Positions 8,754 to 17,448 are shown, numbered from the stretch's first letter. The stretch: DNA of 64,000 nt from Micromonospora sp. CCTCC AA 2012012 (GCF_040499845.1 NZ_CP159342.1:186001-250000); one strand, 5' to 3'. Notes: generated by a model not told the origin, from the sequence alone. A program made the numbers and translations.

Positions 8754-10529
8754 GTGCGAGCGGTGGCGCAGAGGGTCGGGACGCGGGGGCGGGCCGTCCC
8801 GACGCGGCGGGTGTGGTGGCACCGGCCGGTCCGGCTGGCGGCCCGGGTGGTGGGGCACGAGTGGACGCTGGCGGCGTGCGGCGCACTGCTGCTCGCCGTC
8901 GTGATGACCTGGCCGACCCTGCGGGACGTCACCGGCACGCTGCCCCAGGACACCGGCGACCCGACGTTGCAGGCGTGGCAGATCGCCTGGGGTGGGCACG
9001 CGCTGAGCACCGATCCGGCGCGGGTGTGGCACTCCAACACGTTCTTCCCGGAGCCGTGGACCTACGCCTACTCCGACACCCTGCTCGGCTTCGCCCCGGC
9101 GGGGATGCTGGGCTCCGGTCCGGTGGCGGCGGTGGTCCGCTACAACGTGCTCTACGTGCTGGTGCACGCGTTGGCCTTCTTCGGGGCGTACGCGCTGGCC
9201 CGGCAGTTGGGGGCGGGGCGGGCCGGCGCGGCGGTGGCCGGGGCGTCCTTCGCGTACGCGCCGTGGAAGCTGGCCCAGGCCGGGCACCTGCACGTGCTCT
9301 GCGTCGGTGGGATCGCCCTGGCGCTGGCCATGCTGGCCCGGGGGCACGGCTGGTCGCTGCGTCGGGGCCACCGGCCGGAACGGGTCCGTCCCGGCTGGGC
9401 GGCGGCCGGCTGGGCGGTCGCCGCGTGGCAGGTCACGCTCGGCTTCGGCATCGGCCTGCCCTTCGCGTACGCCCTGGGTCTGCTCTGCCTCGGCGGGGTG
9501 GCCGGGTACGCCCGGTCGTGGTGGCGGCGGCGCAGTCGGCCGGTGTTCCCGCGCGGGCTGCTCCTGGCCGACCTGGCCGGCGGCACCGGTTTCGCCGGGG
9601 TGACGCTGCTGATGGCCGCGCCGTACTTCGAGGTGGTGGCCCGGCACCCGCAGGGCCGGCGGACGGTCGCCCAGATCGGGATGTTCTCCCCGCCGGTACG
9701 CGGCTTCGTCACCGCGCCGCCGGAGTCCTGGCTCTGGGGTGGACCGCACGCGGCGGCGCGGGCGACGTTCGGCTTCCCCACCGAGATGACGCTGCTGCCC
9801 GGGATGGTGCTGCTCGGGCTGGCCCTGGCCGGGCTCTTCTTCTCGGTCTGGCGGATCCAGCACCGGGTGGCGCTCGCGGTCGGGGTGCTGGTCAGCGCGG
9901 CGCTGGCGGCGGGGACCACGCTGGGCGGGGACGGCGATCCGGGCTACGTCACCCTCGTCGAGCACGTGCCCGGCTGGGACGGCCTGCGCACCCCGGGCCG
10001 GCTGGTGCTCTGGACCACGCTGCTGCTCGGGCTGCTGGCGGCCGGCGCGTTGACCGTACGCCGGTCGGAGCTGCCGCCCGGCGTGGCCGGCTGGCGGCGG
10101 TGGGCGCAGTGGGTGCTGGTCCTGCCGGTGCTGCTGGTGCTGCTGGAGGGGGTGAACACCACCCCGCACGTGCCGGTGCCCACCGAGCCGGCGGCGCTGC
10201 GCGGGCTGGTCGGGCCGGCCCTGGTGCTGCCCAGCGGCGGCACCCGCGAGTTCCACGTGATGCTCTGGTCGACCGACGGCTTCCCGCGCGTGGTCAACGG
10301 GTTGGCGTCGTTCACCCCGGCCGGCCAGGAGCAGATCCGGACGGCCAGCCTGACCTTCCCGGACGCCGGCTCGGTGGCGTACCTGCGCGGGGTCGGGGTG
10401 CGCACGGTGGTGCTGCTGCCCGCGTACGCGGTCGGCACGCCGTGGCGGGACGCGGCGGACCGGCCGGTGGACGGGTTGGGGATCCGCCGGGAGCAGGTGG
10501 GCGACGGGTGGGTCTACCACCTGGACTGA
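8754..10529 (+). CDS. Polytopic membrane protein, GT-C glycosyltransferase-like
   Basis: About 591 residues from GTG 8754, with GGGGAGG just upstream. It has roughly ten hydrophobic helices, starting with CGALLLAVVMTWPTL near residue 45. Acidic residues in the first outer loop (LPQDTGDPTLQAW) and a soluble C-terminal portion resemble actinobacterial membrane glycosyltransferases of the GT-C fold, which use polyprenyl-phosphate sugars. No substrate motif is certain. It stands alone between divergent BON and convergent small-membrane-protein genes. The ribosome site decides the start; codons from 8643 to 8753 look non-conserved. Confidence 0.65.
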   Translation: MRAVAQRVGTRGRAVPTRRVWWHRPVRLAARVVGHEWTLAACGALLLAVVMTWPTLRDVTGTLPQDTGDPTLQAWQIAWGGHALSTDPARVWHSNTFFPEPWTYAYSDTLLGFAPAGMLGSGPVAAVVRYNVLYVLVHALAFFGAYALARQLGAGRAGAAVAGASFAYAPWKLAQAGHLHVLCVGGIALALAMLARGHGWSLRRGHRPERVRPGWAAAGWAVAAWQVTLGFGIGLPFAYALGLLCLGGVAGYARSWWRRRSRPVFPRGLLLADLAGGTGFAGVTLLMAAPYFEVVARHPQGRRTVAQIGMFSPPVRGFVTAPPESWLWGGPHAAARATFGFPTEMTLLPGMVLLGLALAGLFFSVWRIQHRVALAVGVLVSAALAAGTTLGGDGDPGYVTLVEHVPGWDGLRTPGRLVLWTTLLLGLLAAGALTVRRSELPPGVAGWRRWAQWVLVLPVLLVLLEGVNTTPHVPVPTEPAALRGLVGPALVLPSGGTREFHVMLWSTDGFPRVVNGLASFTPAGQEQIRTASLTFPDAGSVAYLRGVGVRTVVLLPAYAVGTPWRDAADRPVDGLGIRREQVGDGWVYHLD

Positions 10530-10567
10530 CGACGGCGGCGCCCCCGGGATGGGGACGCCGCCGTCGT
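10529..10567. terminator. Bidirectional hairpin between convergent genes
   Basis: Arms ACGACGGCGGCG and CGCCGCCGTCGT with inner CCCC/GGGG pairing, beginning at the stop of the membrane glycosyltransferase-like gene and just before the end of the opposing gene. Confidence 0.7.
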
Positions 10568-10581
10568 GGTGGTCGGGGTGG

Positions 10582-10983
10582 TCAGCCGTCGAGGCCGACC
10601 GGGGAGTTCGGCCGGTCCACGTCGACGAACTCGATGTCGTCGACGGCCCGTTCGCGGCTGCCGGCGGCCCGGGCGGCGGTGCCGGCCGCCCAGCCGATCG
10701 CCGCGCCGACCAGCGCGGCGCTGATCAGCAGGGTCCACGGCAGCGCCGGCCGGCGCCCGGCGAGCGCGTCGAAGGCGAGGGTGGCCCGGCGGCGGGCCTC
10801 GTCAGCGGCGGAGCCGACCAGGTCGGTGGCCTCGTCGGCCAGGCCGGAGCCGCCCCGACGGGCGGTCCGGGCGGTGTCCCGGACGCTGTCACCGGCGGAG
10901 CTGACGGCGGAGACCAGGTTCTGCCAGGCCTGGTCCGCGATCCGTTCCGGCTTGCGGCGATCCAGCAGGTTGGTTCCGAACAT
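10582..10983 (-). CDS. Small single-pass membrane protein, unknown
   Basis: 133 residues from ATG 10983, with GGAGGT 7 nt upstream. The N-terminal half is a charged amphipathic helix rich in Ala/Arg/Asp (NLVSAVSSAGDSVRDTARTA). It is followed by one transmembrane helix (LPWTLLISAALVGAAIGWAAG) and an acidic tail (DDIEFVDVDRP). This layout is common in actinobacterial small envelope proteins. I do not recognise a family with a known function. It is monocistronic, with 422 bp upstream to the STAS gene. Confidence 0.75.
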   Translation of the reverse strand: MFGTNLLDRRKPERIADQAWQNLVSAVSSAGDSVRDTARTARRGGSGLADEATDLVGSAADEARRRATLAFDALAGRRPALPWTLLISAALVGAAIGWAAGTAARAAGSRERAVDDIEFVDVDRPNSPVGLDG

Positions 10984-11405
10984 CGTGCCTACCTCCTCGG
11001 GGTGCCAGAGCCCGGTGGCCACTTCGGACTCGGGTGGCCCTCCGGCGCGCGACTGTCGGTTCACCGCGCCAGTGCCCCGTCGGGCACCCCCGCAAACCTG
11101 GTGCGTCGAATGGCCGGGACGTGCCGTCAATCACCCGTACGCGCGCGCGTGCCGGGTACGGCCGGACGGGCACCGGCCCGCTACCCTGATGCGGCGGATC
11201 GGCCGGTGCCGGTCCGGTCGGTGCGGTCCGGGAACCCCGCACCGAGGGAAAATAGGAACCGGAAAGTCCGGATACGGCCCGTTCGTTGTGTCGGTTCGCG
11301 AATTGCTCATCCCGAGGGGTGGCGACCGAGGCCGTCGGAGGAATACTCTCGGTCGCGGCCCGCGTACTGATGAGGCGCCCGGTATGGGCGAGTGGAGGTG
11401 CTCGC
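10984..11405. other. Intergenic region with promoter-like and hairpin sequence
   Basis: 422 bp with no convincing gene. It holds a TACCCT box near 11190, a short A-rich patch (GGGAAAATAGGAA) near 11245, a small CCGGAAAGTCCGG hairpin, and a 9-bp stem (GCGACCGAG at 11322-11330 with CTCGGTCGC at 11348-11356) in the probable leader of the STAS gene. Confidence 0.5.
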
Positions 11406-11768
11406 GTGAGCCTGTCGATCGTGAAGTCGGTTCTGTCGGGTGGTGTCATCGAGATCGCCCCGCGGGGTGAGATCGACGTCGACACCGCGTACGAGGTGCG
11501 CGAAGCGGTCGCCGAGGTGCTCGCGAAGGGCCGCCCGGCCCGCATCGAGCTGAACATGCGGCTGGTCACCTTCATCGACTCGGTCGGCATCAGCGCCATG
11601 GTCGCCGGTTTCCAGACCGCCGAGGTGAGTGGCGTGAAGCTGGTCGTCACCGAGCCCAGCCGGTTCGTGCACCGCCAGCTCTGGGTCACCGGCCTGCTCG
11701 GCCTCTTCGGCGCCCCGGAGCCCTACCTCGCCGGCGTCGCCGCCCGCGAGGTGCTGCCCGGCGCCTGA
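11406..11768 (+). CDS. STAS-domain anti-sigma factor antagonist
   Basis: 120 residues from GTG 11406, with GGAGG 7 nt upstream. The STAS core is APRGEIDVDTAYEVREAV and then LVTFIDSVGISAMVAGF, where the Ser of DSVG is the usual phosphorylation site of anti-anti-sigma factors. Such proteins release a sigma factor when unphosphorylated by binding the anti-sigma kinase. No kinase or sigma gene is adjacent, so the partner is elsewhere. It is a single gene with a long upstream region that probably carries its promoter. Confidence 0.88.
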   Translation: MSLSIVKSVLSGGVIEIAPRGEIDVDTAYEVREAVAEVLAKGRPARIELNMRLVTFIDSVGISAMVAGFQTAEVSGVKLVVTEPSRFVHRQLWVTGLLGLFGAPEPYLAGVAAREVLPGA

Positions 11769-11854
11769 GCGCCCGCCGCACCGCCGGGCGACCGTTGCCA
11801 GCCCGTCCCCGGTACGGGACGATCGTCCGGACCGGCCACGGGTGAGGAGACGGT

Positions 11855-12316
11855 GTGGGCAGACGGGACACGTTCGGCTACACCGTCCAGGCGCGCTGCT
11901 CCCGGGCGGAGGCGGCGGCCCTGCTCGGCGACCTGACCCGCCAGGGTGAGCTGCACCCGCTGATCGTCCGCGTCCGCCGGCTGACGCCCCGCCCGGGCGC
12001 GCTGGCCAGCTATGCGATCACCGACCGGCTGGCGGCCGGCCCGCTGCGCTTCCCGGTGACCTACCAGGCCGACGTGCTGATCGCGACCGAGGACGAGGTG
12101 GTGACGGTGGCCCGGCAGCGCCCGGCCACCACCGTGCGCAACCACACCCGGCTGCGGGACGAGCCGGGCGGCGTGGTCCGGATCGACGTCGAGATCACGT
12201 TGACCGCACCGGCGCCGCTCTTCGGCTACGCCTTCCGCCAGGCCCGGGCGGCCCACCTGGGGCTGGCCAGCCGGCTCGGCGCGGTGCTCGACCGTGGCCC
12301 GGACGCCCCCGCCTGA
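11855..12316 (+). CDS. SRPBCC/polyketide-cyclase-like protein
   Basis: 153 residues from GTG 11855 behind GAGGAGACG. The predicted helix-grip fold has strands YTVQARCSRAEAAALL and VTYQADVLIATEDEVV and a C-terminal helix (FGYAFRQARAAHLGLASRL). Such proteins bind hydrophobic ligands. No ligand can be inferred. It is convergent with the DUF2269-like membrane gene, with only 2 bp between the stops. Confidence 0.7.
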   Translation: MGRRDTFGYTVQARCSRAEAAALLGDLTRQGELHPLIVRVRRLTPRPGALASYAITDRLAAGPLRFPVTYQADVLIATEDEVVTVARQRPATTVRNHTRLRDEPGGVVRIDVEITLTAPAPLFGYAFRQARAAHLGLASRLGAVLDRGPDAPA

Positions 12317-12318
12317 GG

Positions 12319-12828
12319 TCAGCCGCGTCGCCCGGCGGTGACCGGCCGGCGGGTCGTCGGCGCGGCCGCCCGCAGCCGCCCCCACGGCTTGTACGTCGAC
12401 AGCACGGTGGCGACGACCAGCAGCGTGCTGGAGACGGCCGGGGCGACGACCAGGTCGGCCCGCAGGTGGCCGGAGGCCGCCGCGCCCAGCTCGCCGAGCC
12501 GCCGGATGCGGGGGGTGAGGAGCAGCAGGACCAGGCCCAGCATGCCCGTGGTGAGGGTGAACTTGACCAGCACCCAGCGCCAGCGCAGCAGCCCCCACGG
12601 GGTGAGCAGCGCGCTGGCCACGCCGACCAGCCAGACCAGCCCGCTCAGCGGCGCGAAGAGCCAGGTCACCACCAGCCCGGCGGTCGGATAGACCGCTGTC
12701 GGCGGGGCGCCGCGCAGCCCGGCGATCCCCAGGATGAGCAGCACCAGGTCGGTGCCGAGCCAGCCGAGCGAGGTGACCAGGTGCAGGGTCAGCAGCGCCT
12801 TGCGGGTGGTCGGGGAGAGCCGCCTCAT
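12319..12828 (-). CDS. Four-helix membrane protein (DUF2269-like)
   Basis: 169 residues with four hydrophobic segments: LLTLHLVTSLGWLGTDLVLL, LVVTWLFAPLSGLVWLVGVA, VKFTLTTGMLGLVLLL and VVAPAVSSTLLVVATVL. The pattern (Trp-Gly near helix 1, a PWG turn, a basic tail STYKPWGRLR) matches small DUF2269-type integral membrane proteins of actinomycetes. Function is unknown. It has no transport or catalytic motif. Confidence 0.72.
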   Translation of the reverse strand: MRRLSPTTRKALLTLHLVTSLGWLGTDLVLLILGIAGLRGAPPTAVYPTAGLVVTWLFAPLSGLVWLVGVASALLTPWGLLRWRWVLVKFTLTTGMLGLVLLLLTPRIRRLGELGAAASGHLRADLVVAPAVSSTLLVVATVLSTYKPWGRLRAAAPTTRRPVTAGRRG

Positions 12829-12906
12829 GCCCCGATAATCGCCGCGGGGGAGCGCGGCGTCGTGGGTCCGGCGGCGACACCCGGCGTACGTCGGGCGACG
12901 TAGCAG

Positions 12907-12944
12907 CCGCGTCGCCCGACCCGGGGACGGGCCGGGCGACGCGG
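12907..12944 (-). terminator. Hairpin downstream of the secreted LAS-type protein
   Basis: A perfect 12-bp stem CCGCGTCGCCCG/CGGGCGACGCGG with a 14-nt loop, 8 bp past the stop of the gene at 12952. Confidence 0.65.
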
Positions 12945-12951
12945 GTGGGGC

Positions 12952-14031
12952 TCAGTAGACCGACAGGTGCACGTGGTTGGTGTGGTCGCTGGACGGGTCG
13001 CCGTTGCCGCCGCTGTACGCCTTCCAGCCACTGCTCGGCAGCCAGATCCGCTTGAACCAGATCACGTAGAGCACGGCCAGCGCGTCGGCGTTGCGGATGA
13101 AGTACGCCGCCAGGTTGTCGCCGTACGTCCGGTCCCCGCCGGAGGCGACGCCGCCGAAGCCGTCGGTCTGCGCGGCGAAGTCGCAGGCCCGCCCCTTCGG
13201 GTGTTCACCGGAGCCGCTGGGTCGGTGGCAGGAGACGTACCGCTTGAAGCCGGCGGCCTGCGCCTGCCGCAGGGCGTGCAGGGTGCGCGGGGTGATGCAG
13301 CCGTCGGCGGGGGTCGGGTCGTCCACGCTGCACGACTCGGGCGGCCAGGAGCCGTCGGAGTTGCGCGGTGCCGGGGTCGCGTTGGCGCTGGAGGTGCCCC
13401 GGTTGCCGCCGCTGTCGGCGGTACGGGGGGCGGGGGCGTCGGCCTTGGCGTTCGCCACCTCGATGGCGCGTTCGGCCTGCTGCTTGCGCTTCTCCATCAC
13501 CGTGACCTGCTTGCGCTGCTCCTGGATCTCGATGCCGAGCGCGGTCCGGGTGCTGGTGGCCTGGTCGCGGGTCTCGATCAGCTCGCGCAGCGCCCGGTCC
13601 TCGTGCGCGGCGACCTGCTCCAGCGCCGAGGCGCGGTCCATGAAGCCTTCCGGGCTGCCGCTGTTGAGCAGCGCCGACGCCGCGCTCAGTCGACCGGCCC
13701 GGTACGCCACCCCGGCGATCTCGCCGACGTTGGCGTCCCGGGCGGCCAGCTCGGTCTCGACCGTCTTGAGCTGGGTGGTGAGCTGCTGCTGTCGGCTGAT
13801 CGAGCGGGCCAGCGCGGCCTTCGCGTCCAGCCAGCCCTTGCTCGCCGCGTCGAGCTGGGCGCGCAGCGCCGGGGTGCCGCCCTCGTCGTCGTCGCCGGGC
13901 GCGGCGGCGCGCAGCGGGGGTGCCGCCGTCGCGGGGGAGACCGGCGCGACCACGACGCCGAACGCGAGCGTCGTGACGAGCAGGGCCGCCAGCCGGGCGG
14001 CCGTCCGTCGTACTGGTGCCACTGATGGCAT
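12952..14031 (-). CDS. Secreted coiled-coil protein with C-terminal LAS-type (ARB_07466/VldE-like) domain
   Basis: 359 residues from ATG 14031, which has GGAAGGA 7 nt upstream; an ATG two codons earlier is too close to it. A Sec signal peptide (AALLVTTLAFGVVVAPVSPATA) is followed by a coiled coil at about 60-190, rich in Gln/Glu/Lys, and a disordered Pro/Thr linker. The C-terminal domain contains YVSCHRPSGSGEHPKGRACDF and DHTNHVHLSVY, whose His/Asp/His pattern fits the LAS metallopeptidase-like fold seen in cell-wall proteins. Inference: a peptidoglycan-binding or hydrolytic protein at the septum or wall. The c-di-AMP riboswitch in the leader is classic for actinobacterial cell-wall hydrolases. 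Confidence 0.82.
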   Translation of the reverse strand: MPSVAPVRRTAARLAALLVTTLAFGVVVAPVSPATAAPPLRAAAPGDDDEGGTPALRAQLDAASKGWLDAKAALARSISRQQQLTTQLKTVETELAARDANVGEIAGVAYRAGRLSAASALLNSGSPEGFMDRASALEQVAAHEDRALRELIETRDQATSTRTALGIEIQEQRKQVTVMEKRKQQAERAIEVANAKADAPAPRTADSGGNRGTSSANATPAPRNSDGSWPPESCSVDDPTPADGCITPRTLHALRQAQAAGFKRYVSCHRPSGSGEHPKGRACDFAAQTDGFGGVASGGDRTYGDNLAAYFIRNADALAVLYVIWFKRIWLPSSGWKAYSGGNGDPSSDHTNHVHLSVY

Positions 14032-14037
14032 GCACAT

Positions 14038-14160
14038 GTCCTTCCGTCAGCCGCCGACCGGGTTAGCTGACGGGTTCGGGACGGAAGATCCCTACCGCTG
14101 ACGCGGATGCACCCCACGAACATGGTTCCCCGGCTCGCCCTGTGGCGATTAGGCGGCGGC
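14038..14160 (-). promoter_or_regulatory. c-di-AMP riboswitch (ydaO/yuaA class)
   Basis: Read on the minus strand, the leader shows the class signature in order: GAGCCGGGGAACCA (14136-14123), GGGGTGCATCC (14115-14105), GTAGGGATCTTCC, and CCCGAACCCGTC then GTCAGCTAACCCGG (14071-14058), ending at the ribosome site. Ligand binding normally turns off downstream cell-wall genes in actinomycetes. Recognition is from memory of the consensus. Confidence 0.9.
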
Positions 14161-14308
14161 CACCGCAGGCGCCGGAGGGCGCCGCCCGGCGGAGGCCGCG
14201 GTCGAGCCTACCGGCGTGTCCCCGGTCCGGCGCGGTACGCGGCCGGTGTCGAGCGGGGCAAAACCGGCATATGACTACAATAACCACACAGATTTAAGAG
14301 TGTGCTAA

Positions 14309-15223
14309 TTACCACTCAACCGCACCGCAGGCACCTGCTGACGCTCCGGGTTCGATCTGCAACGTGGCGTGGTCGATGTGGAAGTCCTCGTGCAGCGCGG
14401 TCCGCGCCGCCGCCAGCACGTCGCCCACCTCGGCCCCCGACGTCATGGTCAGGTGCGCGGAGGCCACCTCCATCCCCGAGGTCAGCGTCCAGACGTGCAG
14501 GTCGTGCACCTCGGCGACGCCGGGGACCGCGGCGAGACGGTCGTGCACGGCGGTCACCTGGAGGTGCGCCGGGGCGGCCTGGACCAGGATGCGGACCGCC
14601 GCCCGGCCCAGCCGCCAGGTGCGCGGCAGGATGAACACGCCGATGGCCACCGCCACCAGCGGATCCGCCCACCACCAGTCGGTGAGCGCGATGACCAGCG
14701 CGGCCCCGATCACGCCCAGCGAGCCGAGCAGGTCGCCCAGCACCTCCAGGTACGCCCCGCGCAGGTTGATGCTCTCCTTGGCCCCGCCGCGCAGCAGGGC
14801 GAAGGCGACGACGTTGGCGAGCAGGCCGAGCACCGCCACGGCGAGCATCGGCCCGGCCAGCACCTCCGGTGGCGCGCCGAACCGGCGGACCGCCTCGATC
14901 AGGACGTAGACGGCGACCCCGCCGAGCAGCACGGCGTTGGCCAGCGCGGCCAGCACCTCCAGCCGATAGAGCCCGAAGGTGCGCTGCGGGTCGGTGTCGG
15001 CGCGCCGGGTGGCGGTGATCGCGGCGAGCGCCATGCCGATGCCCAGCACGTCGGTGAACATGTGCCCGGCGTCGGAGAGCAGTGCGAGCGAGCCGGTCGT
15101 GAAGGCGGCCACCGCCTCGACCGCCATCAGGGCGGCGAGGACCCCGAACGCGGCCCAGAGCCGACCGCGGTGGCGGTGCGCGGCGTTGGCGATCGCGCCG
15201 CTGTGGTCATGACCTGCGCCCAC
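14309..15223 (-). CDS. Cation diffusion facilitator (Zn/Co/Cd efflux) protein
   Basis: 304 residues from GTG 15223, 8 nt behind GGAGG. An upstream GTG (15271) lies inside the promoter and was rejected. The N-terminus is His-rich (GHDHSGAIANAAHRHRG). Six transmembrane helices carry the metal-site residues HMFTD in helix 2 and YLEVLGDLLGS in helix 5. The cytoplasmic C-terminal domain (VAEVHDLHVWTL) is the CDF dimer fold. It exports divalent metal in exchange for protons. The promoter just upstream has an operator-like inverted repeat, consistent with metal-responsive control by an ArsR-type repressor encoded elsewhere. Confidence 0.92.
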   Translation of the reverse strand: MGAGHDHSGAIANAAHRHRGRLWAAFGVLAALMAVEAVAAFTTGSLALLSDAGHMFTDVLGIGMALAAITATRRADTDPQRTFGLYRLEVLAALANAVLLGGVAVYVLIEAVRRFGAPPEVLAGPMLAVAVLGLLANVVAFALLRGGAKESINLRGAYLEVLGDLLGSLGVIGAALVIALTDWWWADPLVAVAIGVFILPRTWRLGRAAVRILVQAAPAHLQVTAVHDRLAAVPGVAEVHDLHVWTLTSGMEVASAHLTMTSGAEVGDVLAAARTALHEDFHIDHATLQIEPGASAGACGAVEW

Positions 15224-15258
15224 GCCCACACCCTCCGTCCCTCGGCCGAGCCGGGCCC

Positions 15259-15287
15259 AATCTATGTTCACATCGCTATGTGTGCAA
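15259..15287 (-). promoter_or_regulatory. Sigma70-type promoter with operator-like inverted repeat for the CDF gene
   Basis: On the minus strand the -35 is TTGCAC (15287-15282), the spacer is exactly 17 nt, and the -10 is TAGATT (15264-15259). The spacer contains CACAT-AGCG-ATGTG (15282-15269), a perfect 5-bp inverted repeat placed as a repressor site would be. Confidence 0.6.
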
Positions 15288-15330
15288 CTGACCGCCGGGC
15301 AACCGCCCCCGCAACTGCCGGCGAGCCGGA

Positions 15331-17448
15331 TCAGCCCGTCGGGTCGATCGTGGTGAGCCGTTGGGTGGCCCGGGACAGCGCCACATAGAGCGTCCGCACC
15401 CCGGAGCCCGGATCCGCCCGGATCTCGCTCGGCGCGACCAGTACGACACCGTCGTACTCCATGCCCTTGGCCTGGAGGCTGGTCACCACCTGGAGCCGGG
15501 AGCCGCCGACGCCCTCCAGCCAGCCGGCCACCTCGTCCCGGCGGGGCACCGGCGTGATCACGCCCACCGTCCCCTCCACCTCGGCCAGCAGCGCGCCCAC
15601 CGCCTCGACCGTCGCGGCGGGCAGCCCGGCCGCCGGCACCGTCCGCTCGACCGGGGCGATCCCGGTGGAGCGGACCGCCGTGGGCAGCGCCAGCTCCGGA
15701 TACAGCCGGCCGATCTCCGCCGCCGCCACCGCGAAGATCTCCGCCGAGTTGCGGTAGTTGGTGGTCAACGTGAACTGGTGCCGGCGCCGCCGCCCCAGCG
15801 CCTGGTCCCGCGCCCGGGTCAACTCCTCCGGATCACCCGTCCAGGCGGTCTGCGCCGGGTCACCCACCACCGTCCAGGACGCCAACCGGCCCCGCCGGCC
15901 CACCATCCGCCACTGCATCGGCGACACGTCCTGCGCCTCGTCGACCACCACGTGCGCGTACTCCCGGTAGTCCTCCGGGCGCTCCCGGGCGGCGTCGCGG
16001 GCGGCCCGCTGCCGCTCGACGGCGGTGCTCAACTCGCGCACCCCACCGGCGAGCTGGTACGGGTCGCGCTTCTGCCGCGCCGGGCGCACCGGCTGGCCGA
16101 GCAGCGCGTCCAACTCGTCCAGCAGCGCGATGTCCGCGATGGTCAGCCCCGCGTCGGCCAGGCTCCGGTACGCCGCCGTCAACAGCCGGATCTCCGCGCC
16201 GGAGAGGATCCCGCCCGCGTACCGGCGCAGCCGCTCCGGTCGGGCCAGCCAGCCCAGCACGTGCCGGGGGTGCAGGCGCGGCCACCAGGCCTTGAGGAAC
16301 TCCCGGAACTCGGGCCGCTCGATGATCTCGTCCTCGAAGGCGCGCTGCGCCGGCAGCCCGCCCACCCCGATCCGGCGGGCCTGCGCGTACAGCGCGGCGA
16401 GGACCCCGTCGAAGCCCGCCCGGCGGACCTCGTTGCGGCGGGCGCCCCGGGTCAGCGCCCGGTCCCGGATCTGGTCCAGCTCGGGGCGCTCCAGCCGCAG
16501 CAGCGCACCCCGGTAGAGCAGCCGCAGCTCACCGGGGGAGTCCGGCACCGCGTCCCGGGCCGCGCGCTCCAGCACCCGGCGCATCCGCAGCGACCCCTTC
16601 ACCGCCGCGACCTCCGGCGGGTCGGTCCGGGACGCCGACATGCCCGGGAAGAGCGAGCCCAGCGAGTGCAGGGTGGCCGTCTCCTCGCCGAGCGAGGGCA
16701 GCACCGAGGCGATGTACTCGACGAAGACCCCGGACGGGCCGACCACCAGGATGCCGCCGCCGGCGTACCGGCTGCGGTCGGAATAGAGCAGGTAGGCGGC
16801 CCGGTGCAGGGCGACGGCCGTCTTGCCGGTGCCCGGTCCGCCCGAGACGATCGTGACGCCGTTGCCGGGGGAGCGGATCGCCTCGTCCTGCTCCCGCTGG
16901 ATGGTGGCGACGATGTCCCGCATGCCCCGACCGGTGGCCCGGGACAGGGTGGCCAGCAGCGCCCCGTCCCCCACCACCGCCATCTCCGGCCCGGCGGCGG
17001 CCGGGTCGAGCAGGTCGTCCTCGATCCGGGTCACCTTCTCGGCCGACGAGCCGATCGTGCGCCGCCGGACCACACCCATCGGCTCCGCCGGGGTGGCCTG
17101 GTAGAACGCGGCGGCGGCCGGCGCCCGCCAGTCCACCACCAGCGTCTCGGCGTTCTCGCCGCGCACCCCGAGCCGCCCCACGTGCAGCACCTGCCGGGTC
17201 CGCAGGTCCAGCCGGCCGAAGACCAGCCCCTCGTGCTCGGCGTCCAGCACGTGCCGGCGCTGCGCCGCGTGGAAGACCATCGCGTCCCGCTCCACCAGCG
17301 CGCCGAAGTTGCCGACCCGGGCCAGCCGGTAGCCCTCCCGTTCCGCGTCGGCGGCGGACCGCCGCAGCTCGGCCAGGCGGGCGTACACCCGGTCGAGATG
17401 CCGCTGTTCGGCGGCGATCTCCTGTTCCAGGGTGGTCTGGTCGCTCAA
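15331..17448 (-). CDS. helR: UvrD/HelD-like motor ATPase (HelR type, RNA-polymerase recycling)
   Basis: 705 residues. The N-terminal charged coiled coil (LEQEIAAEQRHLDRVYARLAE) could reach into RNA polymerase. Walker A GGPGTGKT is at 203-210. Superfamily I helicase motifs follow: HVVVDEAQDVSPMQWRM (motif II) and LTTNYRNSAEI, with a C-terminal VLVAPSEI and LYVALSRATQRL. HelD/HelR proteins dissociate stalled RNA polymerase, and HelR of Streptomyces displaces rifampicin. The start is a TTG with AGGAG 8 nt upstream; a TACCCT box at 17490-17485 would give a leader of about 30 nt. I did not see a rifamycin-associated element upstream. It could be a generic HelD paralogue. Confidence 0.82.
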   Translation of the reverse strand: MSDQTTLEQEIAAEQRHLDRVYARLAELRRSAADAEREGYRLARVGNFGALVERDAMVFHAAQRRHVLDAEHEGLVFGRLDLRTRQVLHVGRLGVRGENAETLVVDWRAPAAAAFYQATPAEPMGVVRRRTIGSSAEKVTRIEDDLLDPAAAGPEMAVVGDGALLATLSRATGRGMRDIVATIQREQDEAIRSPGNGVTIVSGGPGTGKTAVALHRAAYLLYSDRSRYAGGGILVVGPSGVFVEYIASVLPSLGEETATLHSLGSLFPGMSASRTDPPEVAAVKGSLRMRRVLERAARDAVPDSPGELRLLYRGALLRLERPELDQIRDRALTRGARRNEVRRAGFDGVLAALYAQARRIGVGGLPAQRAFEDEIIERPEFREFLKAWWPRLHPRHVLGWLARPERLRRYAGGILSGAEIRLLTAAYRSLADAGLTIADIALLDELDALLGQPVRPARQKRDPYQLAGGVRELSTAVERQRAARDAARERPEDYREYAHVVVDEAQDVSPMQWRMVGRRGRLASWTVVGDPAQTAWTGDPEELTRARDQALGRRRRHQFTLTTNYRNSAEIFAVAAAEIGRLYPELALPTAVRSTGIAPVERTVPAAGLPAATVEAVGALLAEVEGTVGVITPVPRRDEVAGWLEGVGGSRLQVVTSLQAKGMEYDGVVLVAPSEIRADPGSGVRTLYVALSRATQRLTTIDPTG

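Noticed and set aside
15223..15271. Upstream GTG start (15271) for the cation-efflux gene
   Set aside because: It lies inside the predicted promoter, before its -10 box, and lacks a ribosome site; GTG 15223 has GGAGG at 8 nt.
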